This document shows, in pieces, positions 25,382 to 37,719 of a stretch of DNA of 64,000 nt (positions within the stretch are counted from its first letter, which is position 1; each line of letters starts with the position of its first letter). The notes under the pieces are model-generated. The model was given only the letters and a program-made list of their open reading frames with translations, searched no databases and was not told the DNA's origin. The position numbers and the translations under genes are program-made. The stretch is from Melastoma dodecandrum (taxonomy: Eukaryota > Streptophyta > Magnoliopsida > Myrtales > Melastomataceae), in assembly GCA_029817715.1 (NCBI GenBank), contig JARUPY010000602.1:3303501-3367500 (forward strand). Reading direction: 5' to 3'.

Positions 25382-26910
25382 TCACCGTAGATCGGAAGCA
25401 TGTACATTCTTCTTGCTCTGTTTCGTCAATGGCAGCGTAATATGCATGAAGCCGAACTTCTTCCTCTGCGCCAGGAACTGTTTCCGTTGATCCTGACTTG
25501 CCCTGTTGGATTTAGGTGGAAAGGTTAGGTCCTCTCTTAATTCATTCAACATCTGGCTCAGGGCCACTCGGCGGCCTTCTGTCTGCCTCCTCGCCACGTA
25601 CTCCTCCGGCAGTATCAGTTTCCTGCCCAACATGTCCCGCATAGAAACAGTCGTCCTCAGTACAGGCTTTGGCTCATCATCGTCAATGTTTGTCCTAACA
25701 ATGTCGGTGGCAGGAGACCTCATGTGATGGTCCAATGGGAACATTGGATTGGCCAGATACGGGTTCTTGTGGTTATCGCCACGTTTTGGAATCCACCTCC
25801 TGAGAGCCTCGCCGGCTTCTATCTGCTTCCTGTTGGCGATGTCAACCCTGCTCAAGGCCTCCTCAAGTGCCTGTTGACTCAGTTTGACCTCCTCCGTCGC
25901 GTCCTCCAACTTCTTGAGAATTTCCGATCTCAAAGGATTCCTCTTGCCTCTGTTGTTCCGGGTCAGTGCCTCTTCAAGGTTCCATCGAGGCGTACTCGTC
26001 GGGGATGACCTTTGGTGGAATGGGATCAAATTATCAGGTTCTGGCAAATAAATGTTGAATGAGGCCTCATTTCTCGACGATGCCTTGATCTCGGCCAGGG
26101 CCACTGCCTCTGCAGCCCTTGCCGCCTCCTCCATCTTTCTGGCTGCTACTAGTTTCATCTCAGAGGCATTGATTCCAATCGTGCACTTGGACTGATCGAA
26201 CATTGTCGCGTCATCGTGATTGGGCTGCGGCTTGAGAGGTGACACCATCACCTCAGAGGTTTTTGATGTCAGCCTCAGACGAGTCTTCTCGAGAATCTCC
26301 TTCTCCCTCTTGATTCTCTTATTGAGCGACTCGACAGAAGTCTGGATCACTCCGAGCTCGCCGATCGTCTTACCCAGGTTCGATCTCGCCTGATTCAGCT
26401 CCATCAGTATCAGCTCCTGGGACTGCATCCGACACTGAGCATCGCCACTGATATTCCCACCGGGCGAGGCCCGAAGGTTGTGCTCCTCGGCTTCGGGGGC
26501 CGTCGCCGTGCATCTCAGAGCTTCCTTCTGAAGCTGCCACTTGAGCCCTTCGACGATCCTCTTGGTGGTTCCCAATTCCTCGAGGACGTCGAGAGTCTCC
26601 AGCTCCTTCATGATCAGATTCTTCTCCAGCTCCAAGGCCTGTTCCTCCACCGACTTCAGATCAACCTCTCCGACGTCCTGCATTCCTCAAAAACTCCAGA
26701 TCAACGACCAAAGCACAATCCTAACCGTTTGCACTCAGCACAGCAAATGAGCCAATCAAGGGACATTACGAAGGCGGGGCTGAACCGGAGGGGGCGGAAC
26801 GGCGGGCGAAACCCGGTGCCCTCGAAATGAGTAACGGCTTCCTTGACGGAGGCGAAGGGGGGAGAAGTATCGATCTCGACCCTGGGGGAGACCTTGTTTA
26901 GGACAGGCAT
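25382..26910 (-). CDS. WEB family (DUF827) coiled-coil protein
   Basis: Exon 1 is 26910-26770 and exon 2 is 26677-25382 (478 aa). The donor GTAATG and acceptor AATGCAG join phase 0 to phase 0. The N-terminus has the family box VEIDTSPPFASVKEAV. Exon 2 continues with long heptad-rich helices (VEEQALELEKNLIMKELETL, then LNQARSNLGKTIGELGVIQT), an Ala-rich segment (AARKMEEAARAAEAVALAEI) and a C-terminal block (MRDMLGRKLILPEEYVARR). WEB proteins (WEB1, PMI2 relatives) are cytoplasmic coiled-coil proteins linked to chloroplast movement. This shorter type matches At2g40480/At3g56270 in my memory, and its position supports that. The function of this subgroup is not established. Confidence 0.88.
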
Positions 26911-28215
26911 TGTCGTCCCATAACCTTCTTCCCCATTACAAGGAATACTAGGAAGGTAGCAGTAGTCCATATCAGTGACACCCACGCACACGCGGGCATC
27001 CAAAGGACACACCGAAGCCCAACAAGGTTGTCCGTTGTTTAAGACTGTGTCGTGGGCGGTGGTGGCGGTGAGGAGAAAACAAAAGGGATGATCATCCTCG
27101 AGCGATAAAAAGGTAAAAAACATTAAACTTTGTCGGGTTGGGTTGGTGGGGGGGGAGGGCATGATTATGGTGGTTCTTTTTGGAAAAGGAAAAGGAGGGA
27201 GAGAATTCAATGGTGGTCCAAATCCAAACACAGATGACTCTTCCCCCTCCCCGCATTGCATGAAGTTTCCCTGAATGGGGGGGGGGGGATGCTTTAGTTC
27301 AAGGGTACTCGGAACTTATGTTGCCATGTGACATGAAGATGGGTGGGGGTGATAGTGAACCGCGTTGGGGGGGGGTGTGTTTGGAGAAGGAATGTGTTGA
27401 AAAAGTAAAAAAAAAAAAAAGCAGAGGGGGGGGGGGGGGGAGAGATGATGAGTAATTGTTGGATTGACTTTTTTATTCATAATCTTTTGGGAAAAGCGAG
27501 TGGAGGGAGGGAGGAGTGTCCTTTTTGAACGGCAGCAATTGCGGGGGGTTAAATTGATTTTGAATCAGCGGTTGTTGAGTGGGATCTGATTTTGAACCTC
27601 CCAAACATACCCCCCCCCCCAAAAAAAATTGATCATGGGCCTAAGGCCCATATACGAAGGGCTTAGTTTAATTGCTCTTGGTGGGTAGACATCTGAGCAA
27701 GGGGTGTTAAGGAAACCCCCACATTTACTTGCCAAAAAAAAAAAAAATTCTCGCAATCCCCAGGTCGTGCTCTGTTTCTTCATCGAAGCCGTCGTCGTCC
27801 TTGTGGATGCCATCGGTAGCATCTTGCCCGCGCCCTCTCCTGGAAGTGTAATTGGTCCGGAGAAAGGTATGTTCCGTCCCAGTGCTCCAGATTCGACGGT
27901 GGTGGCATCGACGGACGGACGATTCAATGATGTAGTGGGATAAGAGAAAAGGCAGCTTCATTGTGCCCAAGTAGAATGCAATAATGGCTGCCGGACTCAT
28001 GGGGGTGCTTTTCGCGAGAGGGATGCAGCAGCTGTCTAAACTTGATGTTGAAATTCCAATGCTCTGCAGCACCGCCTGAAAACGTGATTTGTTAGATATG
28101 TTGTGCGATCTATTTTAATAAAACAAGCATCACACTATTCGGCGGGGCTGTTTCGGCTGTTATTTTATCGTTTACGTGACCGTGCTATTTCGCTCTTCGA
28201 AAAATAAATTATCAA
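26911..28215. other. Intergenic with poly(G)/poly(C) runs
   Basis: It holds the WEB promoter, several G runs (27277-27288, 27426-27440), a C run (27610-27620) and A runs. No gene could be supported. Frames near 27700-28070 look coding-like but match nothing I recognise. The missing 5' part of the LBD gene was not found here. Confidence 0.45.
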
Positions 28216-28912
28216 CACCTAAACACCGTCTCCCCCTGCGCCGCCTGCAAGCTCCTTCGGCGTCGTTGCTCACAGGAATGCTCTTTCTCTCCTTACTTAT
28301 CCCCTCTCGAGCCGCAGAAGTTCGCGTCAGTCCACAAGGTTTTCGGTGCCAGCAACGACTCCAAGATGCTCATGGTGGCCCACCGAATGCCAAAAAACCC
28401 TAATTAATCATCCTCTCGTAGTTGATAACCCTGCTTTGATTTCCTAGTAAAATGACTAGTTAGAGGAATTATTATCTTGTCATGATCAAAAGATCTTCGT
28501 TTTTGGGTTTTCTTCGTTGATTTTAGGAGGTGCAAGAGAGCCAAAGGGCCGACACCGCCAATAGTCTTGTGTACGAGGCTAACGTGAGGCTCAGAGATCC
28601 GGTTTACGGCTGCATGGGAGCGATCTCTGCCTTGCAGCAGCAAGTCCGAAACCAACAATCCGAGTTGAACATCTTGAGGGGTGAAATCCTCAATTACAAA
28701 TATAGGGAGCTCCCGCGACCAGTGGCTTACTCCCATCGTCCCATCACCAACATTTGACTTTGTACTCTTCAGAAGGGGCGGTTTTCATGGCCGTGCCCCG
28801 TCCGCCACCAACCCAGGCTCCCCATTCTCAACCACAACCCCTGCAGCAGCAGCAACAACAGCTGTTGCGAGAGCCACCCCTACTTCCAAACTCGACATCC
28901 CCGTCTTCCGTG

Positions 28913-29227
28913 TGTTAAAGATCAACGACTACTTTCAAAGTTTCTTGAAGGTACTAGAAAGTTCTAGAGAAGTGTTTAGAAAATTCTAGAGGATCAATCC
29001 TAGCCGTACATGTGGAATAATCATAACCATAGATTGAGGAGGCCAACTAGTATAAATAGAGGTGAGGAGCCTCATTTGTAAAATCATCCAAGAATCCAAG
29101 TATTTGAAGTAGTGGAGTGTTAGCTTCAAGTGATAGTGTTTCACTTCCTCTTCTTCCGAGCTTAGGAGTTCGAAGTCTGCTCAAAGACTAGCGTTCGCCT
29201 TGTTCAACGCTAAGTCGAGATCCAACA
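28913..29227 (+). repeat. 5' LTR of the Copia element
   Basis: 315 bp, with a TATAAATAGA promoter box in the middle (~29051). Starts TG, ends CA. Confidence 0.93.
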
Positions 29228-29270
29228 TTTGGTATCAGAGCCAGGTTGGTCGGGTTGTCGGGGTCGAGCT

Positions 29271-29447
29271 GCCGAAGTCCAGCGGTGATTCTGCCGAAGT
29301 CCAGCAGAGTTTTTTGCCGAAGTCCAGCGGAGGTTCTGCCGAAGTGTCGCGGAGGTTCTGCAGAAATATAACAGAGGTTCTGCCGAAGTCTCGCGGACGT
29401 TTTGCAAAAATATAGCGGAGGTTCTGCCGAAGTTCTATCAAGGAAGC
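29271..29447 (+). repeat. Eight 22-bp tandem repeats in the Copia leader
   Basis: Units of consensus GCCGAAGTCCAGCGGAGG plus TTCT repeat eight times between the primer site and the gag start. One unit is 23 bp and the last is diverged. They are untranslated leader, since 22 is not a multiple of three and no frame runs through. Confidence 0.88.
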
Positions 29448-29513
29448 TGCAATCCGGGATTGCGTTGGGCATAGGTCGGGGACCAGGCTACGCTTCCAGA
29501 AAGTAAATTAGGT

Positions 29514-30074
29514 ATGGCAGAATTTAATACTGTCGGCATGATGAAGAAATTAAACAACCAGAATTATAGCACGTGGAAGACGTGCATAGAATCTTACTTA
29601 CAAGGCCAAGATCTCTGGGAGATCATTGGTGGGAGCGAGACCATTCCACCGGAAGAAGATGCTACTACACTCCGAAAATGGCGGATTAAGGCAGGGAAGG
29701 CCATGTTCACCATTAAGACCACTATTGAGGAGGACATGCTTGAGCACATAAGGTACGCTACTACTCCGAAAGATGCCTGGGATATTCTAGCAACTAGGTT
29801 CTCGAAGAAGAATGACATGAGGCTTCAGTTGCTAGAGAATGATTTGATGGCAATTAGACAAGGAGATTTAGGAATTAATCAATATTTTACAAAAGTAAAG
29901 TCTATCTGCCGGGAGATTTCGAAACTAGATCCAGGATCCAAGATTAGTGACGATAGGATGAGAAGAATAATTATCCATGGGTTACGACCAGAGTATAGGG
30001 GATTTATTGCGGCGGTGCAAGGATGGCCCACGCCGCCGTCGTTAGAGGATTTAGAAAATTTGCTAGCTAATTAG
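29514..30074 (+). pseudogene. Copia gag region ending at an in-frame TAG
   Basis: It begins MAEFNTVGMMKKLNNQNYST and has the Copia gag (UBN2-type) marks WKTCIESYLQGQDLWEII, AWDILATRF and IHGLRPEYRGF. The TAG at 30072-30074 falls where related elements read through in one frame. The downstream frame ([10 protein letters not shown]) continues without shift. Confidence 0.85.
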
Positions 30075-32315
30075 GAGACGCTGGCAAAACAATTGGCGGG
30101 CGTGACTTTGAAAAATGAAGAAGAAGCGTTATACAGTAACAAGGGAAGAAAATATAAAGGGTTTGCCAAAGATGATGAGAGAAGCTTCCCTCGAGGTGGC
30201 AAAAACGGTCGACGTGAGCAGCAAAAACATATTCGACCACAAGAACAAAGGAGACAAGGAAGGCCAACTCAACGAAAAAATGAGGAATGCTTCAATTGTG
30301 GTAAGAAGGGGCATTACGCCCGTGACTGCTGGTTCAAGAAGAAGAATGTAGAAGGAAATGCTGCCACATCAAGCAGTCAAGACGGAGACAAATCTGAAGA
30401 AGAGTGGAACCTTGAAGCATCTCTCGCTGTGATGGAAGAAGAGCAGTTGTTGGAAGACCAGGCTCTTGCAGTAGTTCACAATAACTCTGTGAACTATACA
30501 GAGAACTGGATATTTGATTCGGGGTGCTCCAACCATATGACAGGTGACGAGGAGAAGCTGCAGGAGTTGTCAGAATATAAAGGCCAACGAGTCGTCGTCA
30601 CCGTCAACAACTCTAGACTGCCCATTGCTCATGTCGGGAAGACTATTATAGCCACCGATGACAGTTCCAACAAGGTGCAACTACAAGGAGTCTATCATGT
30701 CCCTAGAATAAAGAAGAATCTTCTGTCAGTAGCGCAACTAACAGCCCCTGGCAATTTCGTGGTGTTCGGGCCTGATGACGTCAAGGTCTACCACGAGCTA
30801 AAGTTTTCAGGAACGCCGTTCATGGAAGGACGGAAGGTAAACTCTATCTATGTTATGTCTGCAGAATCGGCATACATAGACAAAGTAAAGAAAAACGAGA
30901 CGGCAGACCTATGGCATGAGAGACTTGGGCACGTTGGCTACCACAAGTTGAAGGTAATGATGAACAAGGAAATGCTGAAAGGCCTTCCACAGCTGGAGGT
31001 GAATGTTAACAATATATGTGCTAGCTGCCAGTACGGTAAAGCACACCAGTTACCGTACGAAGACTCCAAGTATAGGGCCGAAGAACCACTGCTGCTGATT
31101 CACTCTGATGTGTTCGGTCCAGTGAAGCATCCATCAATAGGAGGCTACAAATACATGGTAACCTTCATCGACGACTACTCAAGGTATGTCTGGGTATACT
31201 TCATGAAAGACAAGTCAGAAGCCCTACAAAAATTCATAGAGTTCAAGATCAAGGCAGAGAGCGATTTGCAGACGAAGGTGAAGTACCTACGTACTGACAA
31301 CGGGGGAGAATATACCTCTCAGGAGTTTATAGAATACCTGAGGGCAAACAACATAAGACGACAATGGACTTGTCCCCACACGCCACAGCAGAATGGTGTG
31401 GCAGAAAGGAAGAATAGACATCTTGCAGAAGTATGCAGAAGCATGTTGCACGCCAGAAATGTCCCAGGAAGATATTGGGCAGAGTGCATGAAGACGGCCG
31501 CAGATGTTGCAAACAGGCTACCCCAAGCTCGCCTTGAGTTCAAGACACCATTCGAGCTACTCTGGAAAATGAAGCCTACAGTGAGTCACTTTCGGGTATT
31601 TGGGTGCGTCTGCTATGTCTTCATCCCTAGCCACTTACGAAGCAAGTTCGACAAGAAGGCGACGAAGTGCATCTTCCTAGGATACGATACAGAGAGAAAA
31701 GGATGGAGATGCTGCGATCCTACTACCAACAGGTGCACTGTATCAAGAAACGTCATTTTCGATAAAGCAACTTCTTTGTGGCCGCCTTCAACAATAGAAG
31801 AAGACAACGAGCACATGAAGCCGGGGGAGCAAGTAATCTTAAAACCAACATTTGAAGAAACTGAAGAAGGGCCTGCTATAACAAGGAATAATGACACAGA
31901 AGAAGAGAGACCTTGGCAAACAGGAGTGTACCAGAAGTCCTCTGAAGAGAATGCAGCGGAAGAAGAAACTGGTGACGGGACAACACCACTGAGGAGGTCC
32001 ACAAGGCAACGAAGACCTCCAACAAGATACATAGATGCATCACTTGCAGAAGACGTTGATCCACAAGAGTCATCAAGCTACGAAGAAGCATCAAAGCATA
32101 AGGTATGGCAAAAGGCAATGAGTGACGAGATCTGAGCATTGAAAGAAAACCAAACTTGGGATTTGGTTCCAAAACCTAGCGAGGTAAGACCCATATCCTG
32201 CAAGTGGGTATATAAAGTGAAAACTCGCACAGATGGTTCGGTGGAGAGATACAAGGCTCGTCTCGTCGCTCGAGGAATTTCGAGTACAACTCGGTATGAT
32301 AAAAAGGGAAAGTAG
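30075..32315 (+). pseudogene. Copia pol: zinc knuckle, protease, integrase, RT stump
   Basis: In order: zinc knuckle [14 protein letters not shown], protease [16 protein letters not shown]-pre-integrase [14 protein letters not shown], and integrase core with [15 protein letters not shown] and [12 protein letters not shown] (the D, D and E of the DDE triad). A substrate region then runs to [17 protein letters not shown] at 32133-32135 interrupts the frame, which then continues WDLVPKP, CKWVYKVK and RYKARLVARG and ends at TAG 32313. The RT palm and all of RNase H are absent. Confidence 0.88.
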
Positions 32316-32329
32316 TCGTTGAGAGGGAG

Positions 32330-32644
32330 TGTTAAAGATCAACAACTACTTTCAAAGTTTCTTGAAGGTACTAGAAAGTTCTAGAGAAGTGTTTAGAAAA
32401 TTCTAGAGGATCAATCCTAGCCGTACATGTGGAATAATCCTAACCATAGATTGAAGAGGCCAACTAGTATAAATAGAGGTGAGGAGCCTCATTTGTAAAA
32501 TCATCCAAGAATCCAAGTATTTGAAGTAGTGGAGTGTTGGCTTCAAGTGATAGTGTTTCACTTCCTCTTCTTCCGAGCTTAGGAGTTCGAAGTCTGCTCA
32601 AAGACTAGCGTTCGCCTTGTTCAACGCTAAGTCGAGATCCAACA
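32330..32644 (+). repeat. 3' LTR of the Copia element
   Basis: 315 bp, four substitutions from the 5' LTR and no indels. Followed by the second CCGTG target copy. Confidence 0.93.
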
Positions 32645-32718
32645 CCGTGTTCACTCGGCCAGCAAGCTCCACGGTTACTAGTAACAGCACGAGCGAGAAC
32701 GCCTCTTACTTTGGTTGA

Positions 32719-35068
32719 TGTTCAATTATTACGGTCTTTAGATAAATGTTTTTCTTATTATGAACGTCGACTTAATATTCACATTTTGTAATACTATTCA
32801 TACAATATTATATGATCGCACTATAACAATTTTTCCCTATAGTTACGAATAATCGTATAGTTATGAATAATTTTATTTGTATTCTATCAAAATAAAATTA
32901 TAGTAACGAATCATTTTGTCAAAGATTGAATATGTTCATTGCAATAGTTAATTACCTATACAAAATTTAAAATTATTCAAAAATTAATTTTTTAGATTTG
33001 AATTTTTTTATTAATTTTAATAATTGGTTTGTGGTTATAATGATATTGAATTATATTGTTTTAACAAACTATTTCGTAAGTAATAAATATGCTTCTAAAA
33101 GAAAATATTTGTATACATTCAAAAAATAATAATAACTCTAAAAAATAGTATAATCAAACTAAAATAGTATTTCATATAGAAAGAAACAACACCTAGAAAC
33201 AAGAATTACGCATGTTAGTATTCCATTTTTCTACCATAAATAATTAAATTAAGTATAAATTTTTCTAAGAAAACTTACTAAATCACTAAAGCTGAAAATA
33301 ATAGATCAAGAAAGCGGCATTTGGAGTTTTTCAATTCAAAGTCAAGTAATTTTTTATCTGACCTTTAGACTCCAATTGCTTAGAATTCATGCCTCATCTC
33401 AATTGCTTTGTCCTTAAAAAGCCATCACCTAATGCCATACACAATTTCTAAGTACTAAGAAAAAAATAAAAAAAATAAAAACATATATACTTGACAAAAT
33501 ATAATTTATCCTCACGAATTTAATATTTTTGTCTCGAAAAGTAATGTTGTTGGTTTGTACGAATAACTCCGATTTATTGTAGTGTCGGGTACCATTTCTT
33601 TAAGAGAAATTTATTCTCTATTTTTGGGTTTATGCGCTGAAAAAGAAAACAAATTCTGACGAAGTGTGAATTTTGACAATGGAAAAGTGGAAAAATTAAG
33701 CTATGATTGCGTATTAATAACTTTAGTGGACTAATCACATGACTTCCTAATAATAGGGATTATGAATTAGTTTATGGGGCTTAGATGATAGATCTCAAAT
33801 TTTGTTTATGATATAAGGAAACTCGTGTTCAAATAAATTAGATTATCTACTAATTAAGAGGGTAAGGATCACGGTCGATCTTGGGGTTGTTAATCAAATT
33901 GCCCTACTTAAAAAAAAAAGTTGATGATCTACAATTTTTTTGGGTTCTTTTTATGATTCACATTCCAAAAAGGAAGTCCATATTTGGCATCACCACAAGA
34001 GAAAACAATCTAATAGTTAGTTTTCCAGTTTAACTAAAAAAAAAGCGGGCATACATAATACAAATCAAAATTTTAAAGAGAATTAATTTCGTACTGCCTT
34101 AAAAATTGACTATATCTATGCATTGACGATGGAGTGCTGCCTTGCCTTACAACACAACGCGGTCATGCATTCCTCGCTAATAAATATATGAGAAGATGAT
34201 AAATAATTGGGCAATGTAGGTAAAGAAAGAGGTGGGGGGGTTTCCTTGGCGTGAGGAGGACATCAACTGCACCTCTTACCTCCCCCATCGTTATTCCAGA
34301 AAGCTATGACTACAATCTTTTGGCCTATTCAGGATTCTGCATTAATATACATAGATGACATATTACTGTTCAGTCCTGATAAAGATTCACATGAACTTAG
34401 GAGAATCGTGGGGGATGTGATGGGTATTCATTTTTGAGGAAAGAGAAAAAACATAGCTATTAAGAAAAAAATAGTATGTTTAGTTACAAGAAGAAGAGAA
34501 TAATGACGAGAAAGTGAACGGACATTCGTTAATTCAACATGACAAGAATGCCCATTTCCTATTCCTATTCTTGGGACCAACCTAACCTTATCAAGTCCCT
34601 GGGTTTAAGCAACATACGCTGGTCATGTCTCAGCATGACGTATCCTGTTACTTACAGCCTTCATGGACCGACCGAACTCGGTATTTGGGCCCAACTAATA
34701 AAATGGGTTGAGCTCAATGGGCCATGGCCCACCCATGAACCTAATTTTTAGTCAATGAATTAATTTCAATCTTCTTTCTATGTCGGTAGCCTCTTGCAGG
34801 GGAGGTGGTAAGTTCCTCGAGGTAGCGAAGCTAAAAACCCGGGGATGTACTGCGGCTCGGATACGGCTTAGGAAAGGACGAGAGCGATCCTAAGTTGAAT
34901 TAGTTTAAAGTAGAAAAAGACGTAATAGATCGAACCATTATCCAGGGGCTCTTTTACTAATCCTTGACCATTAGATAAAGACTCAGTCCCAGGTCGAGCC
35001 ATATTGCATCGCTAGGAAATCAGACCAAAGGAAATTTGGCATGCGATCGTTAATCGCGCTATCCTTGC
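32719..35068. other. AT-rich intergenic region
   Basis: 2.3 kb of AT-rich DNA, with no gene except a short reverse-transcriptase relic at 34318-34437. The peroxidase 3' flank occupies the right end. Confidence 0.45.
34318..34437 (+). pseudogene. Relic of a reverse transcriptase, pararetrovirus-like
   Basis: A 39-codon open stretch contains the RT catalytic box YIDDILLFS, preceded by PIQDSALI and followed by D-K-D-S-H. The YIDD box with LLFS is typical of Caulimoviridae and close Ty3-type RTs. Only this fragment is left, flanked by unrelated AT-rich DNA and ending in TGA. It is too short to be functional or to decide firmly between endogenous pararetrovirus and Ty3/Gypsy. Confidence 0.6.
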
Positions 35069-36233
<1,165 letters not shown>

Positions 36234-37394
36234 GACAACTGACGAATGCCTCTGTATGTCGTAGGAAGAGTGTGCTTGGGATGATGATGGAAATCGTGGA
36301 GGGGGTGTAAATTGGGTATTTATAGGGAGGAGTGGAGGTAAGCAGGTGAACCAACACGGTTGACATTTAAATAGCAAAACTACATATATATCATTAGGAT
36401 GTAATATTATTCTATTGCATGGGGAGGAGTCATTTTTTCTACGTTCACAATCAAATCGACCAAAAAAGTTCACCATGATTAAACTAACAAATATTTGAAG
36501 GGGTCAAATGGAGGTGATAAAAGTCGTGAACATTTGTCGTATGGATATTTAGGTTTTGTCAAAAGTTGTGGCTGCCTTCTGTTTCTCCAAACAGTCGATG
36601 CTTCTTCCCTTTAGACAAAAACTTTAGGTGGTAAGAATGATGTTTACACACAATTTGGCAATCACGCCCAGACACATGACATGACCGCAACGTTATTTCA
36701 TGGACCCGTTTGTGTTTATCTCCTCCTACTATGAATGTGATTGTCGGTCGCGGTAGCGTCCGGCGGAGTTCAAACCCCTGTAAGGTAGCCGAGTGACAGC
36801 CGGAATATTGAATTCGGCAGTGGTTGCGTGCTATGCCCATGCCCTACATCGAGGTTTCAACTAATCTCCAAATACCATTCGCCTCGAGTTCAAAGTCATC
36901 AAATGAATCAGCTTATATGTGGTTGGCAATTAACTCATTAGCAACCAGAACATTCCCCTGTGAAACAATCACACCAGTGCCTTCCGCTGTAAGCAAAACA
37001 TCGTTCGTGTTTCCAAGAGGAGCAGTTTTATCGAGATTTCGCTTGTATCACAACGAAGCATTAGTCAAGGCGAGATCGGAAAACGGCCCAAACAACTCCC
37101 ACTCGATTCGATTTTTGTCGGAAGAGTTCGTTAAATTCCCAGGAAAGAGAGAACGGGACCTTTCCCGAAGGTTGCTTTGTGATCTAGACAAAGACATAAT
37201 CAGGTCGTCCGAGGGTGTTTTTCTTTCGTTTACTTTAAGGAGTTGTTAGGAATGAAAACAAAGCGAAACTGACGTTTTCTTTTTCTCCGGGCATCGTTGC
37301 TTTCCATGTCTCTTGTCTCCCCGGCAGACAAGTCATCAGCGGGGCAGTTAATGTATGAAAGAGTCCACAATCCAAACAGTCGGTGCAAACCCCA

Positions 37395-37510
37395 AGCCGA
37401 AAAAGAAAAATGAGTCCAATCTAATATATATAACTTAGCGGACTACTCCCTTTATTTTCAGTCGTTTTGTATGTTGAACTTAATATTTGGACGGGTCCTA
37501 TATTTAATGA
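37395..37510 (+). repeat. Decayed LTR related to the TRIM at 55.6 kb
   Basis: GAGTCCAATCTAATATATA, TAGCGGACTACTCCCT and GACGGGTCCTATATTT line up, in order, with the TRIM LTR segments GAGTCCGGCCTAGTATATA, TAGCGGGTTACTCCCT and GGCCGGTCCGATATTC. Strongly diverged and incomplete. Confidence 0.55.
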
Positions 37511-37688
37511 TTATGATTGGATATTGAAGGGAAAAATTATGATTGGACGATTATATACAAACGAGTTATGTTCATGAAAATAATTATGAGGGTCGGCGTC
37601 AATAGGAGGAAAAATTGGTAAGAGGGTGTGTGCACGAAGGGAGTGCCAGTTATTCAAAAGGAGGGAACATAGTTTTGACTCGGGTGTG

Positions 37689-37691
<3 letters not shown>

Positions 37692-37719
<28 letters not shown>
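37692..37719. repeat. (AT)n microsatellite
   Basis: About 14 AT units in intergenic DNA. Confidence 0.95.

Larger units (their letters stand above)
28913..32644 (+). mobile_element. Ty1/Copia LTR retrotransposon, internally deleted
   Basis: 315-bp LTRs (28913-29227 and 32330-32644) start TGTTAAAG and end CCAACA. The target duplication CCGTG is at 28908-28912 and 32645-32649. A Met-tRNA primer site TGGTATCAGAGCCAGG follows the 5' LTR at ~29230, and a purine tract GAGAGGGAG precedes the 3' LTR. The LTRs differ at 4 of 315 positions by my count, so insertion was fairly recent. Gag, protease and integrase are present, but the frame ends just inside the reverse transcriptase, so RT and RNase H are missing. 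It can move only with enzymes supplied by a relative. It lies in the LBD15-like gene in the same orientation. Confidence 0.93.
28216..32718 (+). pseudogene. LBD15: LBD15-like LOB-domain gene, interrupted and broken
   Basis: The LOB domain is spread over 28216-28374 (LNTVSPCAACKLLRRRCS with the CX2CX6CX3C zinc block, then FASVHKVFGASNDSKM) and 28527-28757 (SQRADTANSLVYEANVRLRD and PVYGCMGAISALQQQV, with the GAS and leucine-zipper-like parts). The C-terminal tail lies in another frame (28742-28912) and resumes after a Copia element at 32650-32718, ending NASYFG and TGA. Three defects are seen: no in-frame ATG (a stop lies upstream at 28178), a frameshift near 28700-28745, and the 3.7-kb insertion. 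The donor after exon A is a poor GTGGCC. LBD15 has been linked to vascular and shoot development. Position next to the WEB gene agrees with At2g40470. Confidence 0.85.

Noticed and set aside
27565..28072. Overlapping open frames on both strands before the LBD pseudogene
   Set aside because: Checked as a possible LBD first exon; no LBD N-terminal motif or donor was found.
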